Assembly (NCBI GenBank): GCA_001637315.1
Contig: LSZA01000041.1
Span: 1 to 34,964 of the forward strand
DNA: 34,964 nucleotides
Direction: 5' to 3'
Origin: Phormidium willei BDU 130791
Lineage (GTDB): Bacteria > Cyanobacteriota > Cyanobacteriia > Cyanobacteriales > Geitlerinemataceae
Shown here: piece after piece, positions 1 through 6,241 of the stretch
How positions within the stretch are numbered: position 1 is the first letter of the stretch
How the letters are laid out: the number at the start of each line of letters is the position of its first letter
Notes under the pieces: model-generated
What the model saw: the letters and a program-made list of their open reading frames with translations, nothing else
What the model was told of the DNA's origin: nothing
Database searches by the model: none
Translations under genes and position numbers: made by a program

Positions 1-81
1 CCCTATTCCCTATTCCCTATTCCCTGTTCCCTATTCCCTGTTCCCTGTTCCCTTCCTCTTGCCTGTTCCCTTCTTTTCTCT
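1..81. repeat. Heptanucleotide tandem repeat (STRR-like)
   Basis: The window opens inside a run of about eight degenerate 7-bp units, CCCTATT alternating with CCCTGTT, decaying into a pyrimidine-rich tract just before the first gene. This is the form of the short tandemly repeated repetitive sequences found between genes in filamentous cyanobacteria. The left end is cut by the window edge, so the copy number is unknown. Confidence 0.85.
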
Positions 82-1023
82 ATGTCTTTCCGGCGTTCCC
101 TTCGCTTCCTGAAAACTCATTGGTTCAACATCCTCCGCGATACCTTAGCCGGTGTAAGTCGTCAACGACTCGTTAACCTATCCTCGGAAGTGGCGTTTAA
201 TGCCATGTTAGCCATGTTCCCAGCCATCATGGCCGCCCTGGCTATTTTGGGACAAGTCTTACCCGAACGAGCGGTTCTGGATTTAATCACCGAAAATCTG
301 AAAATGCTTCCCCCCGAGGAAGTTCAGAATATTCTCGATGGCTTTATTGGCCAACTTGAACTTCCCAAAGGTGATGGATTATTTTCCGTGAGTTTTGCCG
401 CCGCCTTATGGATTGCTTCAGCGGCCCTGAGTTCAATTATGAACGCCCTCGATCGCATTTACCGGGTTCCTAAAAATAAAGCCCGTCCCTTTTGGAAAGC
501 TAAACTCATTTCCATCGCCCTGACCCTTGGCTCAATGTTAATGTTAGCAGTGGCCTCAATTCTGATTATTATCAGTGATTTTATTGTTAAATTTATCGTC
601 GGTCGGGTTGGCGAATATGAATCAGAATTAATGTCAGCCTGGTATCAACTCACCTTTCCCCTGGCCTTAACCCTCGTGGCGATCGCCTTCGCCTTCATCT
701 ATCGCTATGGAACCAGTGCCTGGAAACGAGGAACTCCCGTCGTTCCAGGGGCGATCGCCGCCACGATTCTCTGGGCCGCCGTGTCGAGCCTCTTTCGCCT
801 TTACGTCTCCTCCTTCGGCAGCTATAACCTCTATTATGGGGCAGTCGGGGCGGCGATCGTTCTGTTACTCTGGCTCAAACTCAGTGCTTTAGCGATCCTA
901 GTCGGTGCCCAGTTAAATATGTCCATTGGCCGCTTCCGCCGTCGCAATTATCGTCGCTATCGCCAGGCCCAGAAATCTCCCCAGGAATCCCTTCTCGATC
1001 AACCCGCCGACTCCTCCCATTGA
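82..1023 (+). CDS. YihY/BrkB family inner membrane protein
   Basis: A 313-residue polytopic membrane protein of the YihY/virulence factor BrkB family. The N-terminal part carries the family's typical stretch around residues 30-60 (LSSEVAFNAMLAMFPAIMAA), followed by about five further hydrophobic segments near residues 105-125, 150-175, 190-215, 225-245 and 255-280. The tail from about residue 285 is basic and polar and probably cytoplasmic. The biochemical function of the family is not settled; RNase BN activity once given to it was later withdrawn. The start is the first ATG after the tandem repeat. The last 25 bp overlap the convergent CYTH gene, so the two share a 3' end. Family assignment is firm, function is not. 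Confidence 0.9.
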   Translation: MSFRRSLRFLKTHWFNILRDTLAGVSRQRLVNLSSEVAFNAMLAMFPAIMAALAILGQVLPERAVLDLITENLKMLPPEEVQNILDGFIGQLELPKGDGLFSVSFAAALWIASAALSSIMNALDRIYRVPKNKARPFWKAKLISIALTLGSMLMLAVASILIIISDFIVKFIVGRVGEYESELMSAWYQLTFPLALTLVAIAFAFIYRYGTSAWKRGTPVVPGAIAATILWAAVSSLFRLYVSSFGSYNLYYGAVGAAIVLLLWLKLSALAILVGAQLNMSIGRFRRRNYRRYRQAQKSPQESLLDQPADSSH

Positions 1024-1478
1024 GAATAGGGAAACCTCACCAAATTCGCATTATAATACCGAGGATCGTCGGACACTTCCATCCCCAACCAGGGGGGAGG
1101 AGTAAACCCCTGTTCCTCCGTCTCAAGTTCCACTTCCGCCACAATTAACCCCTGATTCTCCCCAAAAAACTCATCAATTTCCCAAGTCAGTCCCTCATAC
1201 ATCACCTGATAACGCCGCTTCTCAATAATGGGCGTCTCACAAAGATGATCTAGCATCTCCTGGGCCTCCTCGAAGGGAATCGAATACTCATACTCTAGCC
1301 GAGAGACTCCAACCGTTGCCCCTTTCAGGGTAAGCCAGGCGCGATCGCCCCCAAGACGAACCCGAATCGCCAAATCCGGTTGGCGGGTGAGATAGCCTTG
1401 ACGGTAGAGAACTCCCGAATTCGGCGATCGCCAGGAGTCATCCTTGACTAAAAACTTACGTTCAATTTCTTGGGCCAT
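999..1478 (-). CDS. CYTH domain protein (inorganic triphosphatase-like)
   Basis: A roughly 160-residue single-domain CYTH protein, a triphosphate tunnel metalloenzyme. The N-terminal signature ExExK is visible as MAQEIERKFLV, and the arginine, lysine and glutamate-rich strands of the tunnel follow (AIRVRLGGDRAWLTLKG, EYEYSIPFEEA, EKRRYQV, WEIDEFFGE, VAEVELETEEQ). Bacterial relatives hydrolyse inorganic triphosphate or long-chain polyphosphate in the cytoplasm; the exact substrate cannot be read from sequence. I place the start at the ATG directly before the ExExK motif; ATG at 1499 or a longer form from 1517 are possible but add residues that do not match the family. It converges on and overlaps the YihY gene. 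Confidence 0.88.
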   Translation of the reverse strand: MAQEIERKFLVKDDSWRSPNSGVLYRQGYLTRQPDLAIRVRLGGDRAWLTLKGATVGVSRLEYEYSIPFEEAQEMLDHLCETPIIEKRRYQVMYEGLTWEIDEFFGENQGLIVAEVELETEEQGFTPPPWLGMEVSDDPRYYNANLVRFPYSQWEESAG

Positions 1479-1545
1479 GGGCGTTTTGCTGGTCTCCATT
1501 GCGAGAGTACGGCACAATCTTAAAGCAGAAGGTTGAGATCTTGTT

Positions 1546-2412
1546 ATGGTAACCGGTCAAACAAAACTACTTGGGATTATCGGCAATCCCGTCGAGCATT
1601 CCCTCTCCCCAGCCATGCAGAACGCCGCGTTAACGGAGATGGGGTTAGATTTTATCTATTTGCCCTTTCCCGTAGCTTCACAGGGCATTGAGGCGGCGCT
1701 ATCGGGCTTTGAAGCCATTGGGGTGGTAGGCTTTAATGTAACCATTCCCCATAAACAGGCCATTGTCCCCTATCTCGCGCAACAAACGGAGGTGGCCCAG
1801 GCAGTGGGTGCGGTGAATACGGTCCTCTATCGCGATGGCGGCTGGTGGGGAACCAATACCGATGTGGCGGGGTTTATCGCCCCGTTGCGCGAGATTTCCC
1901 ACTGGGGCGATCGCACCGCTGTTATCCTAGGTAATGGTGGCGCAGCCCGAGCCGTGGTCGCAGGACTGACGCAACTCGGCTGTGGGACAATTCATGTCGT
2001 CGGACGGGATGAGCAAAAACTGACTCACTTTGCCAAGAGTTGGCAGGGGTCGAGCCTTGGAGTTCAGCTAACCCCCCATCTTTGGCACAGTTTACCAGAA
2101 TTACTGCCTCAAACCCATCTGTTGGTCAATACCACCCCAGTCGGGATGGGAGTCGATGGCGATCGCAGTCCCCTCTCCGCCGCCGATGTCGCTCAGCTCG
2201 GTCGTGATAGCATCGTCTATGACCTCATCTATACCCCCCGTCCCACGAAGCTCTTACAACTGGCTCAGGAAAGAGGGTTAAGAGCCATTGATGGCACAGA
2301 AATGCTTGTCCAACAGGGTGCAGCGGCCTTAAGCCTATGGACGCAACCGTTCACCTCGAAACCGGTTCCCGTCAACATCATGCGAGATACCCTATTGGCC
2401 CATCTTTCCTGA
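1546..2412 (+). CDS. aroE: Shikimate dehydrogenase
   Basis: A 288-residue AroE, which reduces 3-dehydroshikimate to shikimate with NADPH in the shikimate pathway. Visible hallmarks are the substrate-binding motif NPVEHSLSP near residue 15, NVTIPHK near residue 65 with the catalytic lysine, NTD near residue 105, and the nucleotide-binding glycine motif LGNGGAARAV near residue 128. The C-terminal DGTEMLVQQGAAAL motif is intact. Length is normal for the family. It is divergent from the CYTH gene, with 67 bp between the two starts. No clear terminator follows; repeats begin about 45 bp downstream. Confidence 0.97.
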   Translation: MVTGQTKLLGIIGNPVEHSLSPAMQNAALTEMGLDFIYLPFPVASQGIEAALSGFEAIGVVGFNVTIPHKQAIVPYLAQQTEVAQAVGAVNTVLYRDGGWWGTNTDVAGFIAPLREISHWGDRTAVILGNGGAARAVVAGLTQLGCGTIHVVGRDEQKLTHFAKSWQGSSLGVQLTPHLWHSLPELLPQTHLLVNTTPVGMGVDGDRSPLSAADVAQLGRDSIVYDLIYTPRPTKLLQLAQERGLRAIDGTEMLVQQGAAALSLWTQPFTSKPVPVNIMRDTLLAHLS

Positions 2413-2455
2413 CTCCTGGGTTTGGCGTTTTTAGGGTCTTCTGGGTTTACTAGGG

Positions 2456-2508
2456 GTAGGGGCGAAAAATCCCCTCCTGGGAGGGGCAGGGGTGGGTTAT
2501 GCCCCTAC
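2456..2508. repeat. Palindromic repeat with nested hairpins
   Basis: The outer arms GTAGGGGC (2456-2463) and GCCCCTAC (2501-2508) are exact inverted repeats. They enclose a second hairpin, CCCCTC at 2471-2476 with GAGGGG at 2481-2486. Sequences built on GTAGGGGC are a common dispersed intergenic repeat in filamentous cyanobacteria as I know them, so this is more likely a mobile-like repeat than a terminator of aroE, although it could also serve as one. Confidence 0.6.
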
Positions 2509-2580
2509 AATTTTTATCCCCTGCAACAAATTCTACACCAAATCTCATACCAATTTTTAGAAGTCGTGCAATAGATGTCT

Positions 2581-2604
2581 GTAGGGGCGAACGGCTGTTC
2601 GCCC
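2581..2604. repeat. GTAGGGGCGAAC-type palindromic repeat
   Basis: GGGCGAAC (2585-2592) and GTTCGCCC (2597-2604) form a perfect 8-bp stem with a GGCT loop, preceded by GTAG. It shares the GTAGGGGCGA start with the element at 2456, so the two are members of one repeat family placed about 125 bp apart. The rest of 2413-2710 is AT-rich and holds no gene I can support. Confidence 0.6.
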
Positions 2605-2710
2605 TCCTCGGTATCGGATGTATAGCAAACATTTTGAGAATGGCATAAAATAACCGTAATTTTATAAACAAACTTGCGTTTATAGTGGCTTAAAAAAACT
2701 CTAAATCCCT

Positions 2711-3715
2711 TTAATTATTATGATATTCAGCCGCCAGTTCCTCAATGAGTTCTCGCATAGCTCTTACCATTGGCATTCCAGTGAGAATTTCAATCCAATA
2801 CCATTGACCATTGGGATTTAACTCAATAAAGTAGAGTGTATCATCCTCATCTTGAATCACATCAAATGCCCCAAAATTCAACCCCAGTTCATCTAACATT
2901 TTAAATAACTTGTCAATATAAGTAGCAGGCAACTCATCAGGAACATGAACAAGTTTTTCAGGTTCAGTGGTACGCCAATCTAAGTTGACATCCGCATCAT
3001 TTATATGCTTAGCGTCAATTCGACAGACAAAATGTTTTTTACCAATCAAAGTCACACGATACTCTGCTTTTTTAGCAATACGCTTTTGCAAGAAAACCGG
3101 TGCTAATCGAATACTATCTTTAAACTCTTCGACCGTGTCTAGGTCTATGGGGCGAGTATAGCAACCATACTGTGTACCATCATGCAAAAAACCAGAATAA
3201 CGCATCGGTTTAATAATACAAGTTCCCTGGCGATTTAAAAAATCATAAATTGCTTCATGGGAATTTGTGACCAAAGTAGGTGGAATCGTAATTCCCAATT
3301 TTTTAGCGATAGGGATTTGATTGATGCGATGAGAAGAAAATCTAATTTTGTAGTAGTGATTCACCCATTTTGCTTTTGGATAAATACCAGAAAGCGAATA
3401 CATTAAAGATTCTGTTTCTTGTCGGCAGTATTTAATAGCCCACTCATCTTGAACGTCCGGAAATACAGCATACTCATCAGGTTTGCGCCACCAGATAACA
3501 CCAATTTCTTCAGCTTCTTTCAAGGATTCTTCAAGACGAAGAAAAGTATTGTAATTAGTACCAGCAGCCTCCCATTCATAAACGTATTTGCCAGTTTTTA
3601 TGAAGCTATCTGAATTTAATCGAATTGGATTGATCTGTGTTTCTTGTAAATCCTTAATGACAACATCGGCATGAGTATCCGACTCTGATGTGACAATTAA
3701 CAAGTTGGTCATCAT
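2711..3715 (-). CDS. ATP-grasp ribosomal peptide maturase (graspetide synthetase, MvdD-like)
   Basis: A 334-residue ATP-grasp ligase of the microviridin/graspetide type, which activates Asp or Glu side chains of a precursor peptide with ATP and closes them onto Ser, Thr or Lys as lactones or lactams. The N-terminal preATP-grasp part carries the WWRKPDE motif near residue 75, seen in MvdD relatives as W-R-R/K-P. The ATP-grasp core shows CIIKPMRYSG near residue 167, QKRIAKKAEYRV near 209, FGAFDV near 283 and the metal-binding FIELNPNGQW near 298. It lies 104 bp downstream of a small ORF on the same strand that fits as substrate. No acetyltransferase (MvdB), second ligase (MvdC) or transporter is nearby. 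The start has two adjacent ATGs (MMTN). Base composition is more AT-rich than the flanking core genes. Confidence 0.9.
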   Translation of the reverse strand: MMTNLLIVTSESDTHADVVIKDLQETQINPIRLNSDSFIKTGKYVYEWEAAGTNYNTFLRLEESLKEAEEIGVIWWRKPDEYAVFPDVQDEWAIKYCRQETESLMYSLSGIYPKAKWVNHYYKIRFSSHRINQIPIAKKLGITIPPTLVTNSHEAIYDFLNRQGTCIIKPMRYSGFLHDGTQYGCYTRPIDLDTVEEFKDSIRLAPVFLQKRIAKKAEYRVTLIGKKHFVCRIDAKHINDADVNLDWRTTEPEKLVHVPDELPATYIDKLFKMLDELGLNFGAFDVIQDEDDTLYFIELNPNGQWYWIEILTGMPMVRAMRELIEELAAEYHNN

Positions 3716-3740
3716 TCAAATACCAAAAACTAAACAATGA

Positions 3741-3776
3741 CTTCAAGACCTGATTTTCAAAAATCAGGTCTTGAAG
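3741..3776 (-). terminator. Perfect 17-bp hairpin between precursor and maturase genes (attenuator or partial terminator)
   Basis: CTTCAAGACCTGATTTT (3741-3757) is the exact reverse complement of 3760-3776, giving a 17-bp stem with a two-base centre. Read on the minus strand, the stem is followed by a loose T-rich stretch (TTGTTTAGTTTTT) and then the maturase start. A weak intrinsic terminator or an RNA-processing/stabilising stem at this place would give more precursor than enzyme mRNA, a common arrangement in RiPP operons. The structure is seen; its role is inferred. Confidence 0.65.
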
Positions 3777-3819
3777 GGATATCACTAAAATTCAGAAACC
3801 TGGCTTGGTAAACTGAGTT

Positions 3820-4041
3820 CTAATCATCCTCTTGTTGGTCGGAATCCGGACTATCGAAAAAACCTTTTCCAGTTGAAGCATTACGAGTACACCAGGAACC
3901 ACTCATACCCGTAATGTTTGAGGTTTGACTCTTTGGATCATACTTGAAGTCTTTTTCAGTAATCTCAATTTTGGGCACAATACTTAGGTGCATCATCAAG
4001 GGATGAGCTTTTTTATCCAAGGTCAGGTCAGTTTTCATCAT
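3820..4041 (-). CDS. Putative graspetide precursor peptide
   Basis: A 73-residue ORF directly upstream of, and co-oriented with, the ATP-grasp maturase. I read it as an N-terminal leader (about residues 1-45) containing VPKIEI and the tract F32-K-Y-D-P-K-S-Q39, followed by a core rich in hydroxyl residues (T44, S47, S49, T52, S56, T57) and ending in an acidic tail with D63, D66, D68, E71, D72 and D73. Those are the donor and acceptor residues needed for ester cross-links. The microviridin core (TxKYPSD) and its leader motif PFFARFL are absent, so this is not a microviridin. One cysteine (C51) is present. A K59 could allow an amide link. No Shine-Dalgarno is evident. Assignment rests on context and composition rather than recognised homology. 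Confidence 0.72.
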   Translation of the reverse strand: MMKTDLTLDKKAHPLMMHLSIVPKIEITEKDFKYDPKSQTSNITGMSGSWCTRNASTGKGFFDSPDSDQQEDD

Positions 4042-4086
4042 AAACTAAAGTGACTTGCGAGATTGTTTTAACTTGTACTGATGGGT

Positions 4087-4115
4087 AGTATATTCCAAGG
4101 ATTTTATGGTGTACA
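4087..4115 (-). promoter_or_regulatory. Predicted promoter of the graspetide operon
   Basis: On the minus strand a -10 box TATACT (4092-4087) lies 17 bp from a -35-like TGTACA (4115-4110). Transcription would begin near 4080, leaving an untranslated leader of about 40 nt before the precursor. The weak -35 directly abuts the decamer repeats at 4116, which is where an activator touching RNA polymerase would sit. Confidence 0.5.
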
Positions 4116-4145
4116 GTCGAATAAAGTCGGATAAAGTCATTTATT
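4116..4145. repeat. Decamer direct repeats, cluster 1 (candidate regulator binding site)
   Basis: Three successive 10-bp units begin at 4116 (GTCGAATAAA), 4126 (GTCGGATAAA) and 4136 (GTCATTTATT, degenerate after GTC). The period equals about one helical turn, so the GTC half of each unit lies on the same face of the DNA. The cluster abuts the predicted -35 of the precursor promoter. Confidence 0.7.
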
Positions 4146-4172
4146 TCAAAAAATACAAAATTTGTAAAAATC

Positions 4173-4181
4173 TGTTATATT
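4173..4181 (+). promoter_or_regulatory. Extended -10 promoter of the HTH gene
   Basis: TGTTATATT reads as an extended -10 element: TG at 4173-4174, one base, then TATATT at 4176-4181. No good -35 is found 17 bp upstream, as is usual for this promoter type. The start point would be near 4188, inside the second decamer cluster, which suggests that binding there would block transcription. Confidence 0.5.
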
Positions 4182-4185
4182 CAAA

Positions 4186-4215
4186 GACGAACAAAGACGA
4201 ACAAAGTCGGATATC
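4186..4215. repeat. Decamer direct repeats, cluster 2 (candidate operator)
   Basis: Units begin at 4186 (GACGAACAAA), 4196 (identical GACGAACAAA) and 4206 (GTCGGATATC). The first unit starts exactly 50 bp after the last unit of cluster 1, so all six units keep one 10-bp register. The third unit shares GTCGGATA with the second unit of cluster 1. Confidence 0.7.
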
Positions 4216-4258
4216 AGCGGCTTGAGCGGTTAACCCATTAAATCATGAGGTGATCTGA

Positions 4259-4738
4259 ATGAATATTCAGGAAGCACTACTATTCGCCGATGACGTTGTC
4301 TACCGCAAGACAGGACAGCATTTAGATGATATGCAGCTTGGAGTGGTGGAGGGAGTGTTACAGCGTCAAAAGTACAGTGAGATCGCCAAAGACTTAAAGT
4401 GTACAGAAAGGTACGTCAAGGACATAGGCTATGAACTATGGCAACTATTTTCAGATTTTTTTGGAGAAGATGTGAATAAATCGAACTTAAAATTTACCCT
4501 TTTACGTCACAGTGCTGTTGACAGCTTCAATTTAAATGTATTTGGCGACTTTGATAAGGGTACTGTTATTAGCTCGTTTAATTTTTGTAAACCTCAAGAA
4601 GAATCTGAAGAATTTTTAAGAGGAAAACAGCAGGCTAAAGTTGAAGCCATCACCAGATTACGAGAGATTGGCTTAAGTGATGAGCAAATTACCCAATGTT
4701 TAGATATGACCCTAGACGCCGTTCAAAACCTATCCTAA
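4259..4738 (+). CDS. Small HTH protein with vMAP-type N-terminal domain, divergent from the graspetide operon
   Basis: A 159-residue protein. Residues 1-85 (MNIQEALLFADDVVYRKTGQ, then YSEIAKDLKCTERYVKD and YELWQLFSDFFG, then KSNLKFTLLR) match the helix-turn-helix domain that in cyanobacteria starts large vWA-MoxR-associated, NACHT or WD40 signalling proteins. The large effector part is missing: a polar linker leads to a short C-terminal helical tail near residues 125-158 (EAITRLREIGLSDEQITQCL) like the tails of Rpn/DUF4351-type proteins. The start is well supported by GAGGTGAT at 4247-4254. A small, effector-free form of this domain beside phased repeats suggests a DNA-binding regulator of the divergent peptide operon. 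The domain match is from memory and DNA binding is inferred. The 3' end overlaps the convergent gene by 9 bp. Confidence 0.75.
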   Translation: MNIQEALLFADDVVYRKTGQHLDDMQLGVVEGVLQRQKYSEIAKDLKCTERYVKDIGYELWQLFSDFFGEDVNKSNLKFTLLRHSAVDSFNLNVFGDFDKGTVISSFNFCKPQEESEEFLRGKQQAKVEAITRLREIGLSDEQITQCLDMTLDAVQNLS

Positions 4739-5317
4739 CTCCAGCATCCCCCGAACCAACCAAGCCTCCGGGGGGTTCGCCAACCAAGCCTCCCCCGCCG
4801 TCTCCAACCAATCCAACCAATCCTGCTCCTGGGCCTGAGCCTCCCACCCCCGCAACCACCCCTGCACCGCCTCCAATCCCTCATGTCGCTGCCGCAACAA
4901 CTCAGGAAACAACGACTTAAACTGCGCCGCCGTCAGAGGGGACAGCGGTTGAGCCAACTTCTGCCCCCCATACTCCCCCGCCAACTCACTCACCCGCCCA
5001 CAGCCGAGGTCTCCCAACCGCACCATCCGCGACGCCAATTCCCGCTGACGACGAGGAGAGGGCAACACCCGGTCGCGGCCAAAGCGCATCAACCAACTGT
5101 GAAAAAAGCGGTCATCCACTCGCTCCCCCAAATACTCCAACACCCGTCCCAAATCCCATCCCTGAGCCACCCCATCCAGCAATTCCAGAAAAAATTGCTC
5201 ATATTTCGCATCACTCATCGGGTTTATCTCCGGCGGCGGTGGCGGTTCCGGCCGACGTCGGCCACCCAACCAACGAGCCACCAGAGATTTTAACCAACGC
5301 CAAAATCGAGCTAACAT
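4730..5317 (-). CDS. Conserved cyanobacterial-type hypothetical protein
   Basis: About 195 residues. It starts with an amphipathic basic and tryptophan-rich segment (MLARFWRWLKSLVARWLGG), then a proline run, then a helical domain beginning SDAKYEQFFLELLDGVAQGW and containing LASRMVRLGDLGCGRVSELA. I know this domain from the N-terminus of cyanobacterial proteins that continue into TPR or CHAT regions; here it is followed only by a tryptophan-rich C-terminal part (WLRGWEAQAQEQDWLDWLE). Function unknown. I chose the ATG at 5317 over the one at 5341 because it begins the amphipathic segment directly. GC-rich, unlike the graspetide genes it converges on. Confidence 0.7.
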   Translation of the reverse strand: MLARFWRWLKSLVARWLGGRRRPEPPPPPEINPMSDAKYEQFFLELLDGVAQGWDLGRVLEYLGERVDDRFFHSWLMRFGRDRVLPSPRRQRELASRMVRLGDLGCGRVSELAGEYGGQKLAQPLSPLTAAQFKSLFPELLRQRHEGLEAVQGWLRGWEAQAQEQDWLDWLETAGEAWLANPPEAWLVRGMLELG

Positions 5318-5570
5318 CGCCACCCCATCAACCCTAAACAAAGAATCAAGCCCTCGGAGTCAGAGGAGTCTGTTCCAAATCCGCCCAAACTTCAACCTAT
5401 CTTCCCACCTCCCCCACACCTCCACTGTACCCCAGACCCCGCCCCGATTTCCTCCCAAATTTCCGGCCCCAATCCCTTGACATTCATGAACCGTTAGCCT
5501 ACAATAAAAGTATAAAAACAAGTCATTCCATTTAGGTAAAAGCACCAAATTTTTTGCCTAGGTCGGTCAA

Positions 5571-5604
5571 GGCTTCGCCGCCCCAGTGCGGGCGGCGCAA
5601 AGCC
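5571..5604. repeat. GC-rich imperfect hairpin in the 5318-5696 intergenic region
   Basis: GGCTT-CGCCGCCC (5571-5583) pairs with GGGCGGCG (5590-5597) and, after a two-base bulge, AAGCC (5600-5604), around a CAGTGC loop. Neither side has a T tract, so a terminator is unlikely. The remaining 380 bp hold AT-rich sequence with no gene I can support. Confidence 0.5.
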
Positions 5605-5696
5605 AAACATTTAACCTGCGCAATTTTTTCCAAGTTGTACATTATAGATTAACGTACAGAAATACAGTCCAACCGTCCCCAACAGCGATAAACTAG

Positions 5697-6116
5697 ACTC
5701 TAGCCACCACGCCCAGTCGAGTCCAGCAACAGGCCATTGACGAACTCGGACAACTCTCCCCAGACAATCCCTTTCGTCGCAACGCCCTAATACTGCTCAA
5801 TCGCCTCAAAGCCGACCTAGAAACCAACAACAGCCCTAATCCAGAGGATAGAGAGTTAATTATGCGTTGATCTCCTCTATTTGACCAACAACTCGAAGCC
5901 GCCCAACTCTCAGGTCGACAACAGGGACTTGAACAGGGTCGAGAACGAGAACGACGAGAGGCGATCGCCAGCCTCCTCGAAACCCGATTCGGCCCCCCAG
6001 ACAACGAACTCAGCCAACTCCTAGACATCCTCATCCAGCGTCCCTCCAGCGAAATCATGCCCCGACTGCTGCAACTGTCGCGAGAGGAGTTAACCGAGCC
6101 GTTTAAATCACCATAA
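5697..6116 (+). pseudogene. Truncated, nonsense-mutated Rpn-type (PD-(D/E)XK/DUF4351-like) protein remnant
   Basis: One reading frame runs from about 5706 to the TAA at 6114 and is interrupted only by TGA at 5868-5870. Before the stop it reads QLSPDNPFRRNALILLNRLK and EDRELIMR; after it, SPLFDQQLEAAQLSGRQQG, a charged linker EQGRERERREA, and LLETRFG...LLQLSREELTE. This is the usual C-terminal half of cyanobacterial Rpn-family/putative-transposase-like proteins. TGA most likely arose from a TGG or TTA-like codon. The N-terminal nuclease part is missing: an in-frame TAG lies at 5694 and no start is evident. HIP1 reappears within this remnant. Family call is from memory. Confidence 0.65.
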
Positions 6117-6170
6117 AACCCCGTCCAAGCCTAGATTTGACCGAAAAACCTCACCCACCTCCCATACCCC

Positions 6171-6206
6171 AAAAAAGCCCCCGGTTCCCTCAAGAAACCG
6201 GGGGCT
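6171..6206 (-). terminator. Rho-independent terminator of the pil operon
   Basis: AGCCCCCGGTT (6176-6186) pairs with AACCGGGGGCT (6196-6206), an 11-bp GC-rich stem. On the minus strand it is followed by six T residues (plus-strand A tract 6171-6176). It sits 36 bp past the pilC stop. There is no T tract on the plus side, so it does not serve the pseudogene. Confidence 0.9.
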
Positions 6207-6241
6207 GACTCATCAGCTCACGCCTCAATTTTCCCAGTCAC

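Noticed and set aside
1-81. CRISPR array at the window start
   Set aside because: The units are 7 bp long and contiguous with no spacers, so this is a simple tandem repeat.
2450-2671. 73-residue minus-strand ORF downstream of aroE
   Set aside because: It runs through both palindromic repeats, has no recognisable protein character and is best explained as chance.
3820-4041. Microviridin or marinostatin precursor
   Set aside because: The TxKYPSD core and PFFARFL leader are absent and no MvdC partner is present, so only the broader graspetide call is kept.
5360-5548. 62-residue minus-strand ORF
   Set aside because: Low-complexity, Gly/Trp-rich translation of a C-rich spacer with no start signal or family resemblance.
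5571-5604. Intrinsic terminator
   Set aside because: The stem is strong but no T tract follows on either strand.
5693-6058. 121-residue minus-strand ORF
   Set aside because: It is the antisense shadow of the plus-strand Rpn-type remnant; the Ser/Arg-rich translation is typical of a shadow.
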